Made by a program: the position numbers and the translations under genes
Assembly: GCF_040049195.1 (NCBI RefSeq)
Contig: NZ_JBDZDL010000006.1
DNA: 64,000 nucleotides
Strand: one strand, 5' to 3'
From: NCEH01 sp040049195
GTDB taxonomy: Bacteria; Pseudomonadota; Alphaproteobacteria; Rhizobiales; Xanthobacteraceae
The notes under the pieces: model-generated
The model's input: only the letters and a program-made list of their open reading frames with translations
Databases searched by the model: none
Told to the model about the DNA's origin: nothing
Shown: positions 41,396 to 49,830 of the stretch, in pieces
Layout: each line of letters starts with the position of its first letter
Position numbering within the stretch: position 1 is the stretch's first letter

Positions 41396-42958
41396 ATGCA
41401 AGACACCGTCCTCATCATCGATTTCGGCAGTCAGGTCACCCAGCTCATCGCACGCCGGGTGCGCGAGGAAGGCGTCTATTCCGAGGTGGTGCCGTTCCAG
41501 AAGGCGGGCGAAGCGTTCGCGCGCATGAAACCGAAGGCGGTCATCCTCTCCGGTGGCCCCGCTTCCGTACCCGATGGCGACAGCCCCCGTGCCCCGCAGG
41601 AGATCTTCGAGGCCGGCATTCCCGTGCTCGGCATCTGCTACGGCCAGATGACCATGGCCGAGCAGCTCGGCGGGGCGGTCGAAAGCGGGCATCATCGCGA
41701 ATTCGGCCGCGCCACGGTGACGGTCGAACGCGATTCCCCGCTGTTCGACGGCATCTGGAACCAAGGCGAAGGCCACACCGTGTGGATGAGCCATGGCGAC
41801 CGCATCACCGCCTTGCCCCCCGGTTTCGTTGTGAAGGGCACGTCCCCCAACGCCCCGTTCGCCGTCGTCGAGGACGAGGCGCGTCGCTTCTATGGACTGA
41901 TGTTCCATCCCGAAGTGGTGCACACCCCCGATGGCGCCCGCCTGCTCTCCAATTTCGTGCGCAAGATCACCGGCCTTTCCGGCGATTGGACCATGGGCGC
42001 CTTCCGCGAAAGCGCCATCGCGAAGATCCGCGCGCAGGTGGGCGACAAGCGCGTGCTCTGCGGCCTTTCCGGCGGGGTGGATTCGGCGGTCGCGGCGGTG
42101 CTCATCCATGAAGCGATCGGCGACCAGCTCACCTGCGTGTTCGTCGACCACGGCCTCATGCGCCAGGGCGAGGCGGAACAGGTGGTCTCGCTGTTCCGCA
42201 ACACCTACAACATCCCCCTGGTGCACGTGGATGCGGCCGAGCTGTTCCTGAAGGAACTGGCCGGCGTCACCGACCCTGAGCGCAAGCGCAAGACCATCGG
42301 CAAGCTGTTCATCGACGTATTCGATGCCGAGGCGAAGAAGATCGCCTCCGACGGCAAGGGCGCGCCGGATTTCCTCGCCCAGGGCACGCTCTATCCCGAC
42401 GTGATCGAAAGCGTGTCCTTCACCGGCGGGCCTTCGGTGACCATCAAGAGCCACCACAATGTGGGCGGCCTGCCCGAGCGCATGAACATGAAGCTGGTGG
42501 AGCCGCTGCGCGACCTGTTCAAGGACGAGGTGCGGGTGCTCGGCCGCGAACTCGGCCTGCCGGAAAGCTTCGTCGGCCGCCATCCCTTCCCCGGCCCCGG
42601 CCTTGCGATCCGCTGCCCCGGCGAGATCACCCCCGAGAAGCTGGAGATCCTGCGCAAGGCCGACGCCATCTATCTGGAGGAGATCCGCGCCGCCGGCCTT
42701 TACGACGTGATCTGGCAGGCCTTCGCGGTGTTGCTGCCCGTGCGCACCGTGGGCGTGATGGGGGATGGACGCACCTACGACCACGTGCTCGCCCTGCGCG
42801 CCGTCACTTCGGTGGACGGCATGACGGCGGATTTCTACCCCTTCGACATGAACTTCCTCGGCCGCGCCGCCACCCGCATCATCAACGAGGTCAAGGGCAT
42901 CAACCGGGTCGTCTACGACGTCACCAGCAAGCCTCCGGGCACAATCGAGTGGGAGTGA
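41396..42958 (+). CDS. guaA: GMP synthase (glutamine-hydrolysing)
   Basis: A 520-residue enzyme that aminates XMP to GMP. The N-terminal glutaminase has the nucleophile Cys81 in GICYGQM and the His/Glu pair in FHPEVVHT. The ATP-pyrophosphatase domain starts with LSGGVDSAVAAVL, and the C-terminal dimerisation domain ends in the invariant PPGTIEWE. The gene is intact. Its 3' end marks the left edge of an accessory region. guaA 3' ends are known targets of tyrosine integrases, including that of rhizobial tripartite elements. Confidence 0.97.
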   Translation: MQDTVLIIDFGSQVTQLIARRVREEGVYSEVVPFQKAGEAFARMKPKAVILSGGPASVPDGDSPRAPQEIFEAGIPVLGICYGQMTMAEQLGGAVESGHHREFGRATVTVERDSPLFDGIWNQGEGHTVWMSHGDRITALPPGFVVKGTSPNAPFAVVEDEARRFYGLMFHPEVVHTPDGARLLSNFVRKITGLSGDWTMGAFRESAIAKIRAQVGDKRVLCGLSGGVDSAVAAVLIHEAIGDQLTCVFVDHGLMRQGEAEQVVSLFRNTYNIPLVHVDAAELFLKELAGVTDPERKRKTIGKLFIDVFDAEAKKIASDGKGAPDFLAQGTLYPDVIESVSFTGGPSVTIKSHHNVGGLPERMNMKLVEPLRDLFKDEVRVLGRELGLPESFVGRHPFPGPGLAIRCPGEITPEKLEILRKADAIYLEEIRAAGLYDVIWQAFAVLLPVRTVGVMGDGRTYDHVLALRAVTSVDGMTADFYPFDMNFLGRAATRIINEVKGINRVVYDVTSKPPGTIEWE

Positions 42959-43403
42959 CGGATACAAACGGCGGCAATAGCGTAGTTTCGGCGGTGGATT
43001 CCGCCTTCGCTTGATTGCCGTTCCCGTTGTCTTTCACTCCATTGAGCTGGCCTCCTACTCTGTTCTGCCTCGCAGGACCGATCAGCGCGCACTCTGAGGG
43101 TGATGTAAAGCCGCTTCGATGGGTGGGAGTGCTCTGGCGTAAAATAGCGTGCGCAAAGGCGGGCCTGCTTTGCGCCCCCATTCGGCCAGTCATCGCCTGG
43201 ATCGGTAATCCCAAAATCTGTCGTTCGTTTCTGCGGCCTGAACGACTGACTTTGGGGACTTCGCGCCCGTTTCGCGTCGTCGCTGCGAATGGCAATCTTT
43301 GTCAGGAGCGGACAAGCTGCGTTCGGCGAGTTGCGCAATCGGATACTATGTCTTGCTTCTCAGAAGCTGACCGCCTTCGGGTCTAGCGAGGCCTCGTCCG
43401 GCC
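42959..43403. other. Gene-free stretch after guaA (left edge of accessory island)
   Basis: About 445 bp in which I find no gene on either strand. A weak hairpin, GGCGG-TGGATT-CCGCC, lies at 42990-43005 and may end guaA transcription. Base composition is lower in GC than the core genes. I looked for integrase remnants and for a repeat of the guaA 3' end and found neither here. Confidence 0.5.
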
Positions 43404-44045
43404 TTATCCGGAGCGATGAGTGGGCAAGGCGCCTGGTTCACTGGCCGCCTCCAGCCCCTCGATCAGGATCTGAAGCGCCGCCTCGGATGCGCGCTCGGAT
43501 CTGATCACATCCGGTCCGAGCAGTCCGTCAATCGTCAGGAGGGTGACGCCATGCAGTTGGGCCCAGCCGGCGCCCACCTGCTCATACACCTCCCGCTTGC
43601 GAAGCCAGCCCACCCGCTGCCCCTCTTCGATCAGTTCGACCAATACCGCCAGCGCCGCCACACCATGTTCCTTGAGCCGCGCGCTGGCGGCCGCGCGCGC
43701 ATCGGCGCTGAACATGAGGCGATAGAGATTGGGGTGCTCCGACCCGAACCGCACATAGGCGCGCGACATGTCCACGAACTGATCACGTAGGCTCGAGGGT
43801 GCCGGCGGCCGGGCCGCGAGCAGCGCCACGCGCAGCTTGTCGAAGCCGATCAGCGCCAGTTCGGCGAGCAACGCCGCCTTGTCGGGGAAGTGTTTGTAGG
43901 AGGCGGTATGGCTCACGCCCGCGCGCCGCGCCAGCTCACGCAGGGTGAACTGCCAGCCATTCTCTTCGGCCAGCATCGTCATAGCGGTGTCGAGCATCGC
44001 GCGGCGCAGATCGCCGTGATGATAGGGCTTGGGTTCGTCATTCAT
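43404..44045 (-). CDS. TetR-family regulator (divergent to SDR)
   Basis: A 213-residue regulator. The helix-turn-helix is FTLRELARRAGVSHTASYKHFPDK (about 34-58, read in two parts), preceded by the HHGDLRRAMLDTA start typical of TetR proteins with a WHG-type C-terminal domain. The ligand-binding part includes PNLYRLMFSAD. It is transcribed away from the SDR at 44149, and inverted repeats lie in the 103-bp gap, so it probably represses that gene and itself. Confidence 0.93.
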   Translation of the reverse strand: MNDEPKPYHHGDLRRAMLDTAMTMLAEENGWQFTLRELARRAGVSHTASYKHFPDKAALLAELALIGFDKLRVALLAARPPAPSSLRDQFVDMSRAYVRFGSEHPNLYRLMFSADARAAASARLKEHGVAALAVLVELIEEGQRVGWLRKREVYEQVGAGWAQLHGVTLLTIDGLLGPDVIRSERASEAALQILIEGLEAASEPGALPTHRSG

Positions 44046-44051
44046 GCGATC

Positions 44052-44089
44052 AAGTTACCACTGAAAACATATGTTGACAACGGTAACTT
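44052..44089. promoter_or_regulatory. Inverted repeat over a probable promoter (TetR operator candidate)
   Basis: AAGTTACC at 44052-44059 and GGTAACTT at 44082-44089 are perfect inverted eight-base arms. Between them lies a consensus -35 element, TTGACA (44074-44079), for rightward transcription of the SDR gene. A regulator bound here would cover the promoter. A TAGATC word 17 bases further on may be the -10. Confidence 0.5.
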
Positions 44090-44109
44090 TGGAGCGTAGA
44101 TCTTTCGAA

Positions 44110-44124
44110 GTGACCACTGGTCAC
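44110..44124. promoter_or_regulatory. Second palindrome in the TetR/SDR gap
   Basis: GTGACC-ACT-GGTCAC, a perfect six-base inverted repeat, lies 25 bases before the SDR start. It shares the core TACC/GACC-like half with the upstream repeat and could be a second operator for the same regulator. Confidence 0.4.
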
Positions 44125-44148
44125 ATAAACCCACGAAAGGATCTACCC

Positions 44149-44868
44149 ATGCGACTGAACAACAAAATCGTCCTGGTCACCGGCGCCGCCAGCGGCATCG
44201 GCCACGCCGTCACCGACCTGTTCGCCCAGGAGGGTGCCACCGTCGTCGCCGCCGACATAAAGGCCCCGGACCAGCCCTACGCCGCCGGCGTCGAGACCAT
44301 GAGCCTGGACGTCACCAGTGAAACCGATTGGAAAGCCGCCGTCGCGGCGATCGTCGAGAAGCACGGCCGCCTGGACGTGCTGATCAACAACGCCGGCATC
44401 ATCGCTTACGAGCCGCTGCACGAGCTGAGCGTCGAGGCCTGGAACCGGATGGTCGCCGTCGACCAGACGGGCGTGTTCCTGGGCATGCGCGAGGCCGTCC
44501 GGGCCATGCGCGGCAAGAACCCCGGCTCGATCGTCAATATCTCGTCGATCTGGGGCGCGGCCGGCGTGGCCGGGGCGCACTCGTATCAGGCCGCCAAGAG
44601 CGCGGTGCGCAACATGACCAAGAATGCGGCCATCACCTACGCCACGGACGGCATCCGCGCCAACGCGGTGCTGCCGGGCTTCATCCACACCCCGCTGACC
44701 GACGCCCAGGCGGCGGACCTGAATGAGGCCACCGTCGGCGCCACGCCGATGAAGCGCGGCGGCACGGCCAAGGAGATCGCCTATGGCGCGCTCTTCCTGG
44801 CCTCGGACGAAGCCAGCTTCGTCACCGGCGCCGAGCTGGTGATCGACGGCGGGTACCTCGCCCAATGA
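44149..44868 (+). CDS. SDR-family oxidoreductase
   Basis: A 239-residue classical short-chain dehydrogenase. The cofactor motif TGAASGIG is near residue 12, NNAGI near 80, and the catalytic Ser-Tyr-Lys is shown by NISSIW and YQAAK. It ends in the family-typical VTGAELVIDGGYLAQ. The ATG at 44149 is preceded by GAAAGGATC. It is paired with the divergent TetR regulator. Substrate unknown. The closest well-known relatives act on alcohols, steroids or acyl carriers. Confidence 0.92.
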   Translation: MRLNNKIVLVTGAASGIGHAVTDLFAQEGATVVAADIKAPDQPYAAGVETMSLDVTSETDWKAAVAAIVEKHGRLDVLINNAGIIAYEPLHELSVEAWNRMVAVDQTGVFLGMREAVRAMRGKNPGSIVNISSIWGAAGVAGAHSYQAAKSAVRNMTKNAAITYATDGIRANAVLPGFIHTPLTDAQAADLNEATVGATPMKRGGTAKEIAYGALFLASDEASFVTGAELVIDGGYLAQ

Positions 44869-44992
44869 GCGCAGACGGCCCGGCCGGCCACGATCGGCCG
44901 GGCCGCTCCCTCGACCTCATGCGACCGCTGACCTTCATTTCGGCTGACACTGGGCGGTCGCTCGATCCCGATACCTCTTGAGCACAAGGAGA

Positions 44993-45760
44993 ATGACCGT
45001 GAAGAAGCTTGCCGCGGCAGTCGCCGCAATGTCCCTGGGCGCGGCGTCCGCGATCGCGCAGCCCGTCGATCAGAAGCCCACAATCGTGCTGGTCCACGGC
45101 GCCTTCGTCGACGGTTCCGGCTGGGCGGGCGTCCACCGCATCCTAACGACCGACGGCTACAAGGTCGTGGTCGTCCAGAACCCAACGACCTCGCTCGCCG
45201 ACGATATCGCCGCCACCAAGCGCGCCATCGCGTCCGCCGGCGGCCGGGTCGTCCTCGTCGGCCACAGCTACGGCGGCGTCGTCATCACCGAAGCCGGGAC
45301 TGATCCGAAGGTTGCCGCCCTTATCTATGTCGCCGCCTTCGCGCCCGATGCGACCGAGTCGGTGGCCAAGCTTGTTCCGCCGCCGGCGCCCGACGCGCCG
45401 CCATCGCCGATCCTGCCGCCGGTCGACGGCTTCCTGTCGATCGACAAGACGGCGTTCCCGGCCGCTTTCGCGGCGGATGCCGATCCGCAGGTCGCGCGGT
45501 TCATGGCGGACTCGCAGGTTCCGTGGGGCGTGCAGGCCTTTGCCGGCCAGGTCACGGTCCCGGCCTGGAAGTCCAGGCCGAGTTGGTACCTGATCCCGAA
45601 GGACGATCGCATCATCCCGCCGGCGGCCCAGCGGGCCATGGCGGGACGCGCCCATGCCAAGATCCAGGAAGCCGCGGGCAGCCATGCGATCTATGTCACC
45701 GATCCCAAGGCCACCGCCACCGTGATCGAGGAGGCCGCAGCGGTCGTTGCGCGGCGTTGA
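44993..45760 (+). CDS. Exported alpha/beta hydrolase
   Basis: A 255-residue hydrolase with a signal peptide (about 1-22, ending SAIAQ). The oxyanion region is VLVHGAFVDGSGW, the nucleophile serine lies in VGHSYGG, and the late His is in AAGSHAIYVTD. This is the EstC-like esterase group common in accessory regions. AAGGAG precedes the ATG. It lies on the same strand as the SDR after 124 bp and may belong to the same TetR-controlled unit. Confidence 0.9.
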   Translation: MTVKKLAAAVAAMSLGAASAIAQPVDQKPTIVLVHGAFVDGSGWAGVHRILTTDGYKVVVVQNPTTSLADDIAATKRAIASAGGRVVLVGHSYGGVVITEAGTDPKVAALIYVAAFAPDATESVAKLVPPPAPDAPPSPILPPVDGFLSIDKTAFPAAFAADADPQVARFMADSQVPWGVQAFAGQVTVPAWKSRPSWYLIPKDDRIIPPAAQRAMAGRAHAKIQEAAGSHAIYVTDPKATATVIEEAAAVVARR

Positions 45761-46042
45761 GCCGGTGCCATATCGTCTCGTTTGCAGGACAGTCCGAAGA
45801 GACGGCCGCTTCAAATCGAAGCGGCCCGTTCTGCCGGATGCAGTCGGCGTGACGGTACTTTCTTGGTTCGCGGCGAGACTGATCCGCGTTGCCGAAGGCG
45901 GATCCTGAGAGCCGATCGACCTCGATAGATACCGAAACCGTACAAAGAATTTCGTGCGATTTTCCCTTTTAAATCAACATCGTAAGATTTTGGCAGCCCG
46001 AGGGTCAGCTTTCAGCACCGAGGGCAAGAAAAAAACCAATTT
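45761..46042. other. Gene-free stretch with lowered GC
   Basis: I see no gene in these ~280 bp. The sequence is AT-richer from 45940 to 46040 (TTTTAAATCAACATCG, GAAAAAAACC), unlike the flanking genes. This suggests a junction left by past rearrangement rather than a promoter for a known gene. Confidence 0.4.
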
Positions 46043-46207
46043 TTCTGCCTGAACGTCGACAGCGTGGAAGAGACCGTCGAAAAGCTGCGCGGCCGCGGCG
46101 TCACCATCATCACCGAGCCGTTCGTGCTCGAAGCGATCAGCCGCAAGCTCGCCTTCTTCTGCGACCCGTTCGGCAACCTGATCGAGTTGGCCGAGGTGCT
46201 CGCCTGA
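46043..46207 (+). pseudogene. C-terminal fragment of a VOC/glyoxalase-family gene
   Basis: The frame reads FCLNVDSVEETVEKL and later FFCDPFGNLIELAEV to a stop at 46205-46207. That is the last ~54 residues of a vicinal-oxygen-chelate domain protein, including the DPFGNLIEL metal-ligand strand. There is no start codon, and the N-terminal half is absent upstream, where unrelated AT-rich sequence begins. It is a truncated remnant. Confidence 0.8.
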
Positions 46208-46224
46208 TCTCGCCCCAGGCTGGC

Positions 46225-46432
46225 CTACTGAAGGACCTCACCGCTGCAAGTGGGCGCAGAGCGATGCGCACAGGTGAGCCCACGCAGGGTGAAAATGTCG
46301 TGCCGGTTTAGGCTGGCATGGATCACCTTCCCCCGCACCCAGCCCTCTTCAACGATCGCGTCAGGCCGTTCGATGACAACCCGCGGCAAGCGGATCCTCG
46401 AAACTCGCTGCTTTCGCATAGACGGCGAACAT
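46225..46432 (-). pseudogene. N-terminal remnant of a zinc-type (MDR) alcohol dehydrogenase
   Basis: From an ATG at 46432 the frame reads MFAVYAKAASFEDPLAA. After a frameshift near 46385 it continues as VVIERPDAIVEEGWV and then VIHASLNRHDIFTLRG, up to a stop at 46225. In order, these are the first ~70 residues of medium-chain dehydrogenases/quinone oxidoreductases (GroES-like domain). The rest of the ~330-residue gene is missing. It is a broken, truncated gene facing the VOC remnant. Confidence 0.7.
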
Positions 46433-46551
46433 GGTCGTTGCTTCAGGAAAGGATGGGGAGGTTGGTGCTGCGTGGGTGGCATCGCTCGATTGCCGGCGTC
46501 CAGTGCCAGCATCCGCCCCCCTGAAAGGAGGGCGGGTGTCCGGGCGGAATG
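46433..46551. other. Gap between remnant and SDR gene
   Basis: No gene seen in these ~120 bp. The sequence CCCCCCTGAAAGGAGGGCGGG near 46515-46535 has a short inverted repeat (CCCTGAAAGGAGGG) downstream of the leftward SDR gene and may help to end its transcript. Confidence 0.3.
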
Positions 46552-47340
46552 TCAGACGGTCGGAACAGTGCCGCCGTCGATCACGAACTCGGAGCCATGG
46601 ATCGCGGCGGCACGATCCGAGGCCAAATAGGCGATAAGGTCGGCGACCTCCGACGGCTCGGCCGCACGCCCGATCGGGATCCCCCCGATCCAGGCCATGA
46701 TCGCTTGGCGTGCTTCCTCGAACGTGCCGCCATTGGCAGTCTGCATAGTCTTCACGAGGTCGACGGCGCCCTCGGTCATTATCCAGCCGGGGCAGACGAT
46801 GTTGACCCGGACCCCCTTTGGACCCAGTTCTTTGGAAATGGATTTGCTGTAGGTCCTCAGTGCCCCCTTGGCGGCGGCGTAGGCGGTGGTGGATTCGGGT
46901 AGAGGCAGCACCGACTGGGTCGAGGTAACATGCACCACTGCGCCATTGCCGCGCTCAATCATCTGCGGGATTAGAAGCCGATCAAGGCGAACCGTCGCCA
47001 GAAGATTCAGGTTCAGTTCCGCGAGCCAGATGTCGTCTGTCAGCGCAACAAAGCCGCCGGGCGGCATTTCCGAACCGCCGACGACATGGGCAAGGATGTC
47101 GATGCCGCCCAGCCGCTCAAGCGCCGCCGCGGCGAAGGCCGCGCCACCTTCTGCTGTGGTGAGGTCCGCCTGCACATATTCGACGCCCTTGATTGTGTCC
47201 TTGATCGCGCGGGCGGCAGTGACGACGCTGGCACCGCCGGCGAGGAAGCGCTCGACCGTGGCGCGGCCCAGACCCTTGGTGCCACCGCTGACGAGCACGC
47301 GCTTGCCGGCAAACTCGGCGGGATCGACCTTGATGCTCAT
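46552..47340 (-). CDS. SDR-family oxidoreductase
   Basis: A 262-residue short-chain dehydrogenase. The cofactor loop is VSGGTKGLGRAT, the catalytic residues are in VTSTQSV and YAAAKGALRTYSKSI, and the C-terminus is GSEFVIDGGTVPTV. The usual NNAG motif reads HVVGGSEMPP, a variant seen in one SDR subgroup. The start overlaps the stop of the upstream SnoaL-like gene by four bases (ATGA), so the pair is translationally coupled. Substrate unknown. Confidence 0.92.
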   Translation of the reverse strand: MSIKVDPAEFAGKRVLVSGGTKGLGRATVERFLAGGASVVTAARAIKDTIKGVEYVQADLTTAEGGAAFAAAALERLGGIDILAHVVGGSEMPPGGFVALTDDIWLAELNLNLLATVRLDRLLIPQMIERGNGAVVHVTSTQSVLPLPESTTAYAAAKGALRTYSKSISKELGPKGVRVNIVCPGWIMTEGAVDLVKTMQTANGGTFEEARQAIMAWIGGIPIGRAAEPSEVADLIAYLASDRAAAIHGSEFVIDGGTVPTV

Positions 47341-47672
47341 ACCGTGGTCTCCAGCGTCTTGATGGCGCCGTTCACCAGCGTGAAGCGATAAGTGAAGCGG
47401 AGCGGGCTGCCCGGGAAATCCCCATGGGCGGGACCTTCGACGACGACGTCCCCTTCTTCTTCCCGAACAGTATCGGGCGTGAAGATCGCCTTCACCGGGA
47501 TCACTTCTTCCTCGAACAGCTGGCGGATTGCGGCATGCCCCTCGAAATGCTTGCCATTATCGATGAATACGGCGTCGCGTAGGAAAGGCTTCAACATGCC
47601 GTCGATATCGAGACGGGCGTTTGCTTCGACATAGGCGGCGATCGGCTTGGGTAGGTCCATTGACATGCTCAT
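47337..47672 (-). CDS. SnoaL/NTF2-like protein
   Basis: A 111-residue protein of the NTF2-like fold. It begins PKPIAAYVEANARLDIDGML, followed by FLRDAVFIDNGKHFEGHAAIRQLFEE, typical of small SnoaL-like proteins that act as cyclases or isomerases or have no known activity. It is coupled to the SDR behind it, which suggests that the two act on the same compound. Three in-frame ATG codons lie at the start (MSMSM). It is divergent from the LysR gene. Confidence 0.85.
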   Translation of the reverse strand: MSMSMDLPKPIAAYVEANARLDIDGMLKPFLRDAVFIDNGKHFEGHAAIRQLFEEEVIPVKAIFTPDTVREEEGDVVVEGPAHGDFPGSPLRFTYRFTLVNGAIKTLETTV

Positions 47673-47762
47673 CTCCCTAACGGTGATGAGGCTTATTTAG
47701 CGATAGACTTTTCACCCGATAATCGAGACAAACCACCATAGGGTGTCACGAAAATCGGAACA
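47673..47762. promoter_or_regulatory. Divergent LysR control region
   Basis: A 90-bp gap between the LysR gene and the SnoaL-like/SDR pair, in the layout in which LysR regulators usually bind. It is AT-rich (TTATTTAGCGATAGACTTTT). I see no perfect T-N11-A palindrome that stands out, so only the location supports this call. Confidence 0.4.
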
Positions 47763-48674
47763 ATGACTCGCCATTCCCTGATGGAGCTGGAGGCGGTTCT
47801 CGCCATCGTGCGGTGCGGCTCGTTCCGCGCGGCGGCGCTCGATCTCGGCCTGTCGACCACGGCCATCAGCAACGCGGTGGGCAAGCTCGAGCGGGAACTT
47901 GCGGTGCGACTGTTCAATCGCACGACGCGCAGCGTCTCGCTCACCTATGCGGGGCGCATCTTCGTGGCGCAAATCAAACCAGCGCTCGAGGACATCCAGA
48001 AAGCGATGAATACGGCGCGCTCCCAGCAGGAGACGCCGTCCGGCACACTGCGCATCAATGCCTTCGCGACAGCGGCGCGCGAAATCATGGCGCCGTTGGT
48101 GCTGACCTATCTGCAGCGCTATCCGCAGGTTCATATCGACCTCGTCACCGAGGGCCGCCTTGTCGATGTCGTGGCGGCGGGCTTCGATCTGGGTGTGCGC
48201 AGCGCGGATCTGGTGCCCAGCGACGCGATCGCCATACCGCTGGGTCAGATGCGACGCATGGCGATTGCCGCATCCCCCGACTTTTTTGAAAGCCGGGCGA
48301 TCCCCCAGGTGCCGCAGGAGCTGCTCACCTATCCCTGCGTTCGCGTGCGCCTTCCCAATGGAGCATTGTTCCGATGGCGGTTCGAGAAGGGCGGCGAAGA
48401 ACTGCAGCTCGACGTCGAGGGCCCGATCACCCTCGACGAAGCCTCCCTGGCGCGGATCGCGGTAACGAACGGCGTTGGGATCGGTTATTTCATGGAGACC
48501 GATGTCCGGGACGACATCGCGGCAGGTCGGCTCGTCCGCATCCTTGAAGACTGGACGCCGCCGCTCGTCCCGCTCTGCCTCTATTATTCCAATCGACGTA
48601 ATCCCTCCGCGGCCTTCCAAGCCTTCATCGTGCTCGCCCGCGACTTCGCCGCCGGGCGACTCGCAAAGCCTTGA
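47763..48674 (+). CDS. LysR-family transcriptional regulator
   Basis: A 303-residue LysR regulator. The N-terminal helix-turn-helix contains FRAAALDLGLSTTAISNAVGKLERELAVRLFNRTTRSVSLT-type sequence (about 18-60). The rest is the periplasmic-binding-like co-inducer domain (GTLRINAFATAAREI, VDVVAAGFDLGVR). It starts with an ATG at 47763 and diverges from the SnoaL-like/SDR pair, which it probably controls. The inducer is unknown. Confidence 0.94.
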   Translation: MTRHSLMELEAVLAIVRCGSFRAAALDLGLSTTAISNAVGKLERELAVRLFNRTTRSVSLTYAGRIFVAQIKPALEDIQKAMNTARSQQETPSGTLRINAFATAAREIMAPLVLTYLQRYPQVHIDLVTEGRLVDVVAAGFDLGVRSADLVPSDAIAIPLGQMRRMAIAASPDFFESRAIPQVPQELLTYPCVRVRLPNGALFRWRFEKGGEELQLDVEGPITLDEASLARIAVTNGVGIGYFMETDVRDDIAAGRLVRILEDWTPPLVPLCLYYSNRRNPSAAFQAFIVLARDFAAGRLAKP

Positions 48675-48716
48675 GAATGACTGCTGCCGTGATATTCGCG
48701 AGAACGCGGCGCTCCT

Positions 48717-49706
48717 CTATCGAGCTGACGCGGGGAAGACCGGAATGGCGCCAAAGCTGCGCGAGTCATGCGCCGGAAGCGGATGTATTTGCGGGAATTT
48801 CTCGCGGATCGCTCGGACGAGAGCGATATCCTCATGCACTGCCATATTATTTTCGCCGATCAACCAGCGAAGCATCCAGGGCTTCTCTGCAGGAATATCG
48901 ATGCCTTCCATTTGGAACACGAGGTCCCCGATCAAGGCGTATCGAACGCCCGAGGGCAGACTCACGAAGACGATGACCGAGTCCGGCGTGTGGGCGGGAG
49001 CCGGGACAATCACCACCGAACCGTCTCCGAAGACATCGTGGCTTCTTGGAAAGCCGAGATAGGAGCCGCCATCGAAATCATACAGCGTGTAGTTGATCGC
49101 CCCGAGACTATTGATCACCTCCGTCCCTTCCGCTTTGGACGCGATCCAGCGTCTTCCTGCCGCGGTTTCCATGACCGGAACGCCGGGAAAATCGTCTATG
49201 CCGCTGACATGGTCCCAATGACTATGGGTTGGAATGATGGCGGCGATATCGCCGGGATGGATGCCGCCGGCCGCCAGCTGATCCACGGCTGGAACGCCCT
49301 TGGTTTGCGGCGTCCGCTGCATCGGCGGGATCAGCGTGATGTGTTCGTCAACGTTCCGGCCGAAACCCGTGTCGATCAACAGGTTTCCCTTCGGATGGCG
49401 AACGAGGAGGGCCGTCGCAGCAAGATGACGCGTTTCGGACCACGCGCCGCCGCGATAGGTCAGCGCGGCCGGACTGTCGTAGGTTCCGGTTGGCAATGCG
49501 CTGATCGACAGGCCGGCCGGCGGCGATGCGGCCGGCAGGTCCCCTATTGCGACGTCCGGAAGCTCAAGCTTTGCCGGCGTGAATGTTAGAGCTAAGGCAG
49601 CGATCGCAACCACGGTCGCCGTGCCGATGCCGGCGAAGACCCAGAGGACGATCTTGCCGGCCCTGGTCTTCGCGGCACCTCTCAGCCTGTGCGAGATCCT
49701 GATCAT
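48717..49706 (-). CDS. Membrane-anchored MBL-fold metallo-hydrolase
   Basis: A 329-residue MBL-fold enzyme with an N-terminal membrane anchor (IVLWVFAGIGTATVVAIAALAL), so the catalytic domain probably lies in the periplasm. The zinc motif is PTHSHWDHVSG, later ligands are in PAPAHTPDS, YALIGDLVF and LPAHDSR. The overall pattern resembles the lactonase-like branch. I chose the ATG at 49706; an ATG ten codons earlier is in frame. It is divergent from a TetR gene with two strong palindromes between them. Confidence 0.9.
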   Translation of the reverse strand: MIRISHRLRGAAKTRAGKIVLWVFAGIGTATVVAIAALALTFTPAKLELPDVAIGDLPAASPPAGLSISALPTGTYDSPAALTYRGGAWSETRHLAATALLVRHPKGNLLIDTGFGRNVDEHITLIPPMQRTPQTKGVPAVDQLAAGGIHPGDIAAIIPTHSHWDHVSGIDDFPGVPVMETAAGRRWIASKAEGTEVINSLGAINYTLYDFDGGSYLGFPRSHDVFGDGSVVIVPAPAHTPDSVIVFVSLPSGVRYALIGDLVFQMEGIDIPAEKPWMLRWLIGENNMAVHEDIALVRAIREKFPQIHPLPAHDSRSFGAIPVFPASAR

Positions 49707-49763
49707 GTTCGCTTCACCCTTCTCTTCGTGGGGCATCGGATCTCGCCGCGCCTGTCATGTTGT

Positions 49764-49779
49764 GATAATGAACGTTATC
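49764..49779. promoter_or_regulatory. TetR operator candidate 1 (GATAA-N6-TTATC)
   Basis: GATAATGAACGTTATC is a perfect five-base inverted repeat with a six-base spacer in the gap between the MBL hydrolase and TetR genes. A second site with the same arms and spacing lies 33 bases away at 49797-49812. The match of two sites makes an operator function likely. Confidence 0.65.
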
Positions 49780-49796
49780 TTATCATCAAGAGAAAC

Positions 49797-49812
49797 GATA
49801 ATAGTCGTTATC
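49797..49812. promoter_or_regulatory. TetR operator candidate 2 (GATAA-N6-TTATC)
   Basis: GATAATAGTCGTTATC repeats the arms and spacing of the site at 49764-49779; here the palindrome extends to CGATAA/TTATCG. It ends 18 bases before the GTG start of the TetR gene. The 33-base centre spacing is about three helical turns, so both dimers would sit on one face of the DNA. Confidence 0.65.
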
Positions 49813-49830
49813 GTATGGAGTCAATGAGCA

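Noticed and set aside
41180..42967. Leftward open frame of ~595 codons over guaA
   Set aside because: Fully antisense to an intact guaA with all family motifs; composition-driven.
42913..43338. Leftward 141-codon frame starting after guaA and ending with HSIVPGGLLVTS
   Set aside because: The ending is only the antisense reading of the conserved guaA C-terminus. Nothing else in it resembles a protein family.
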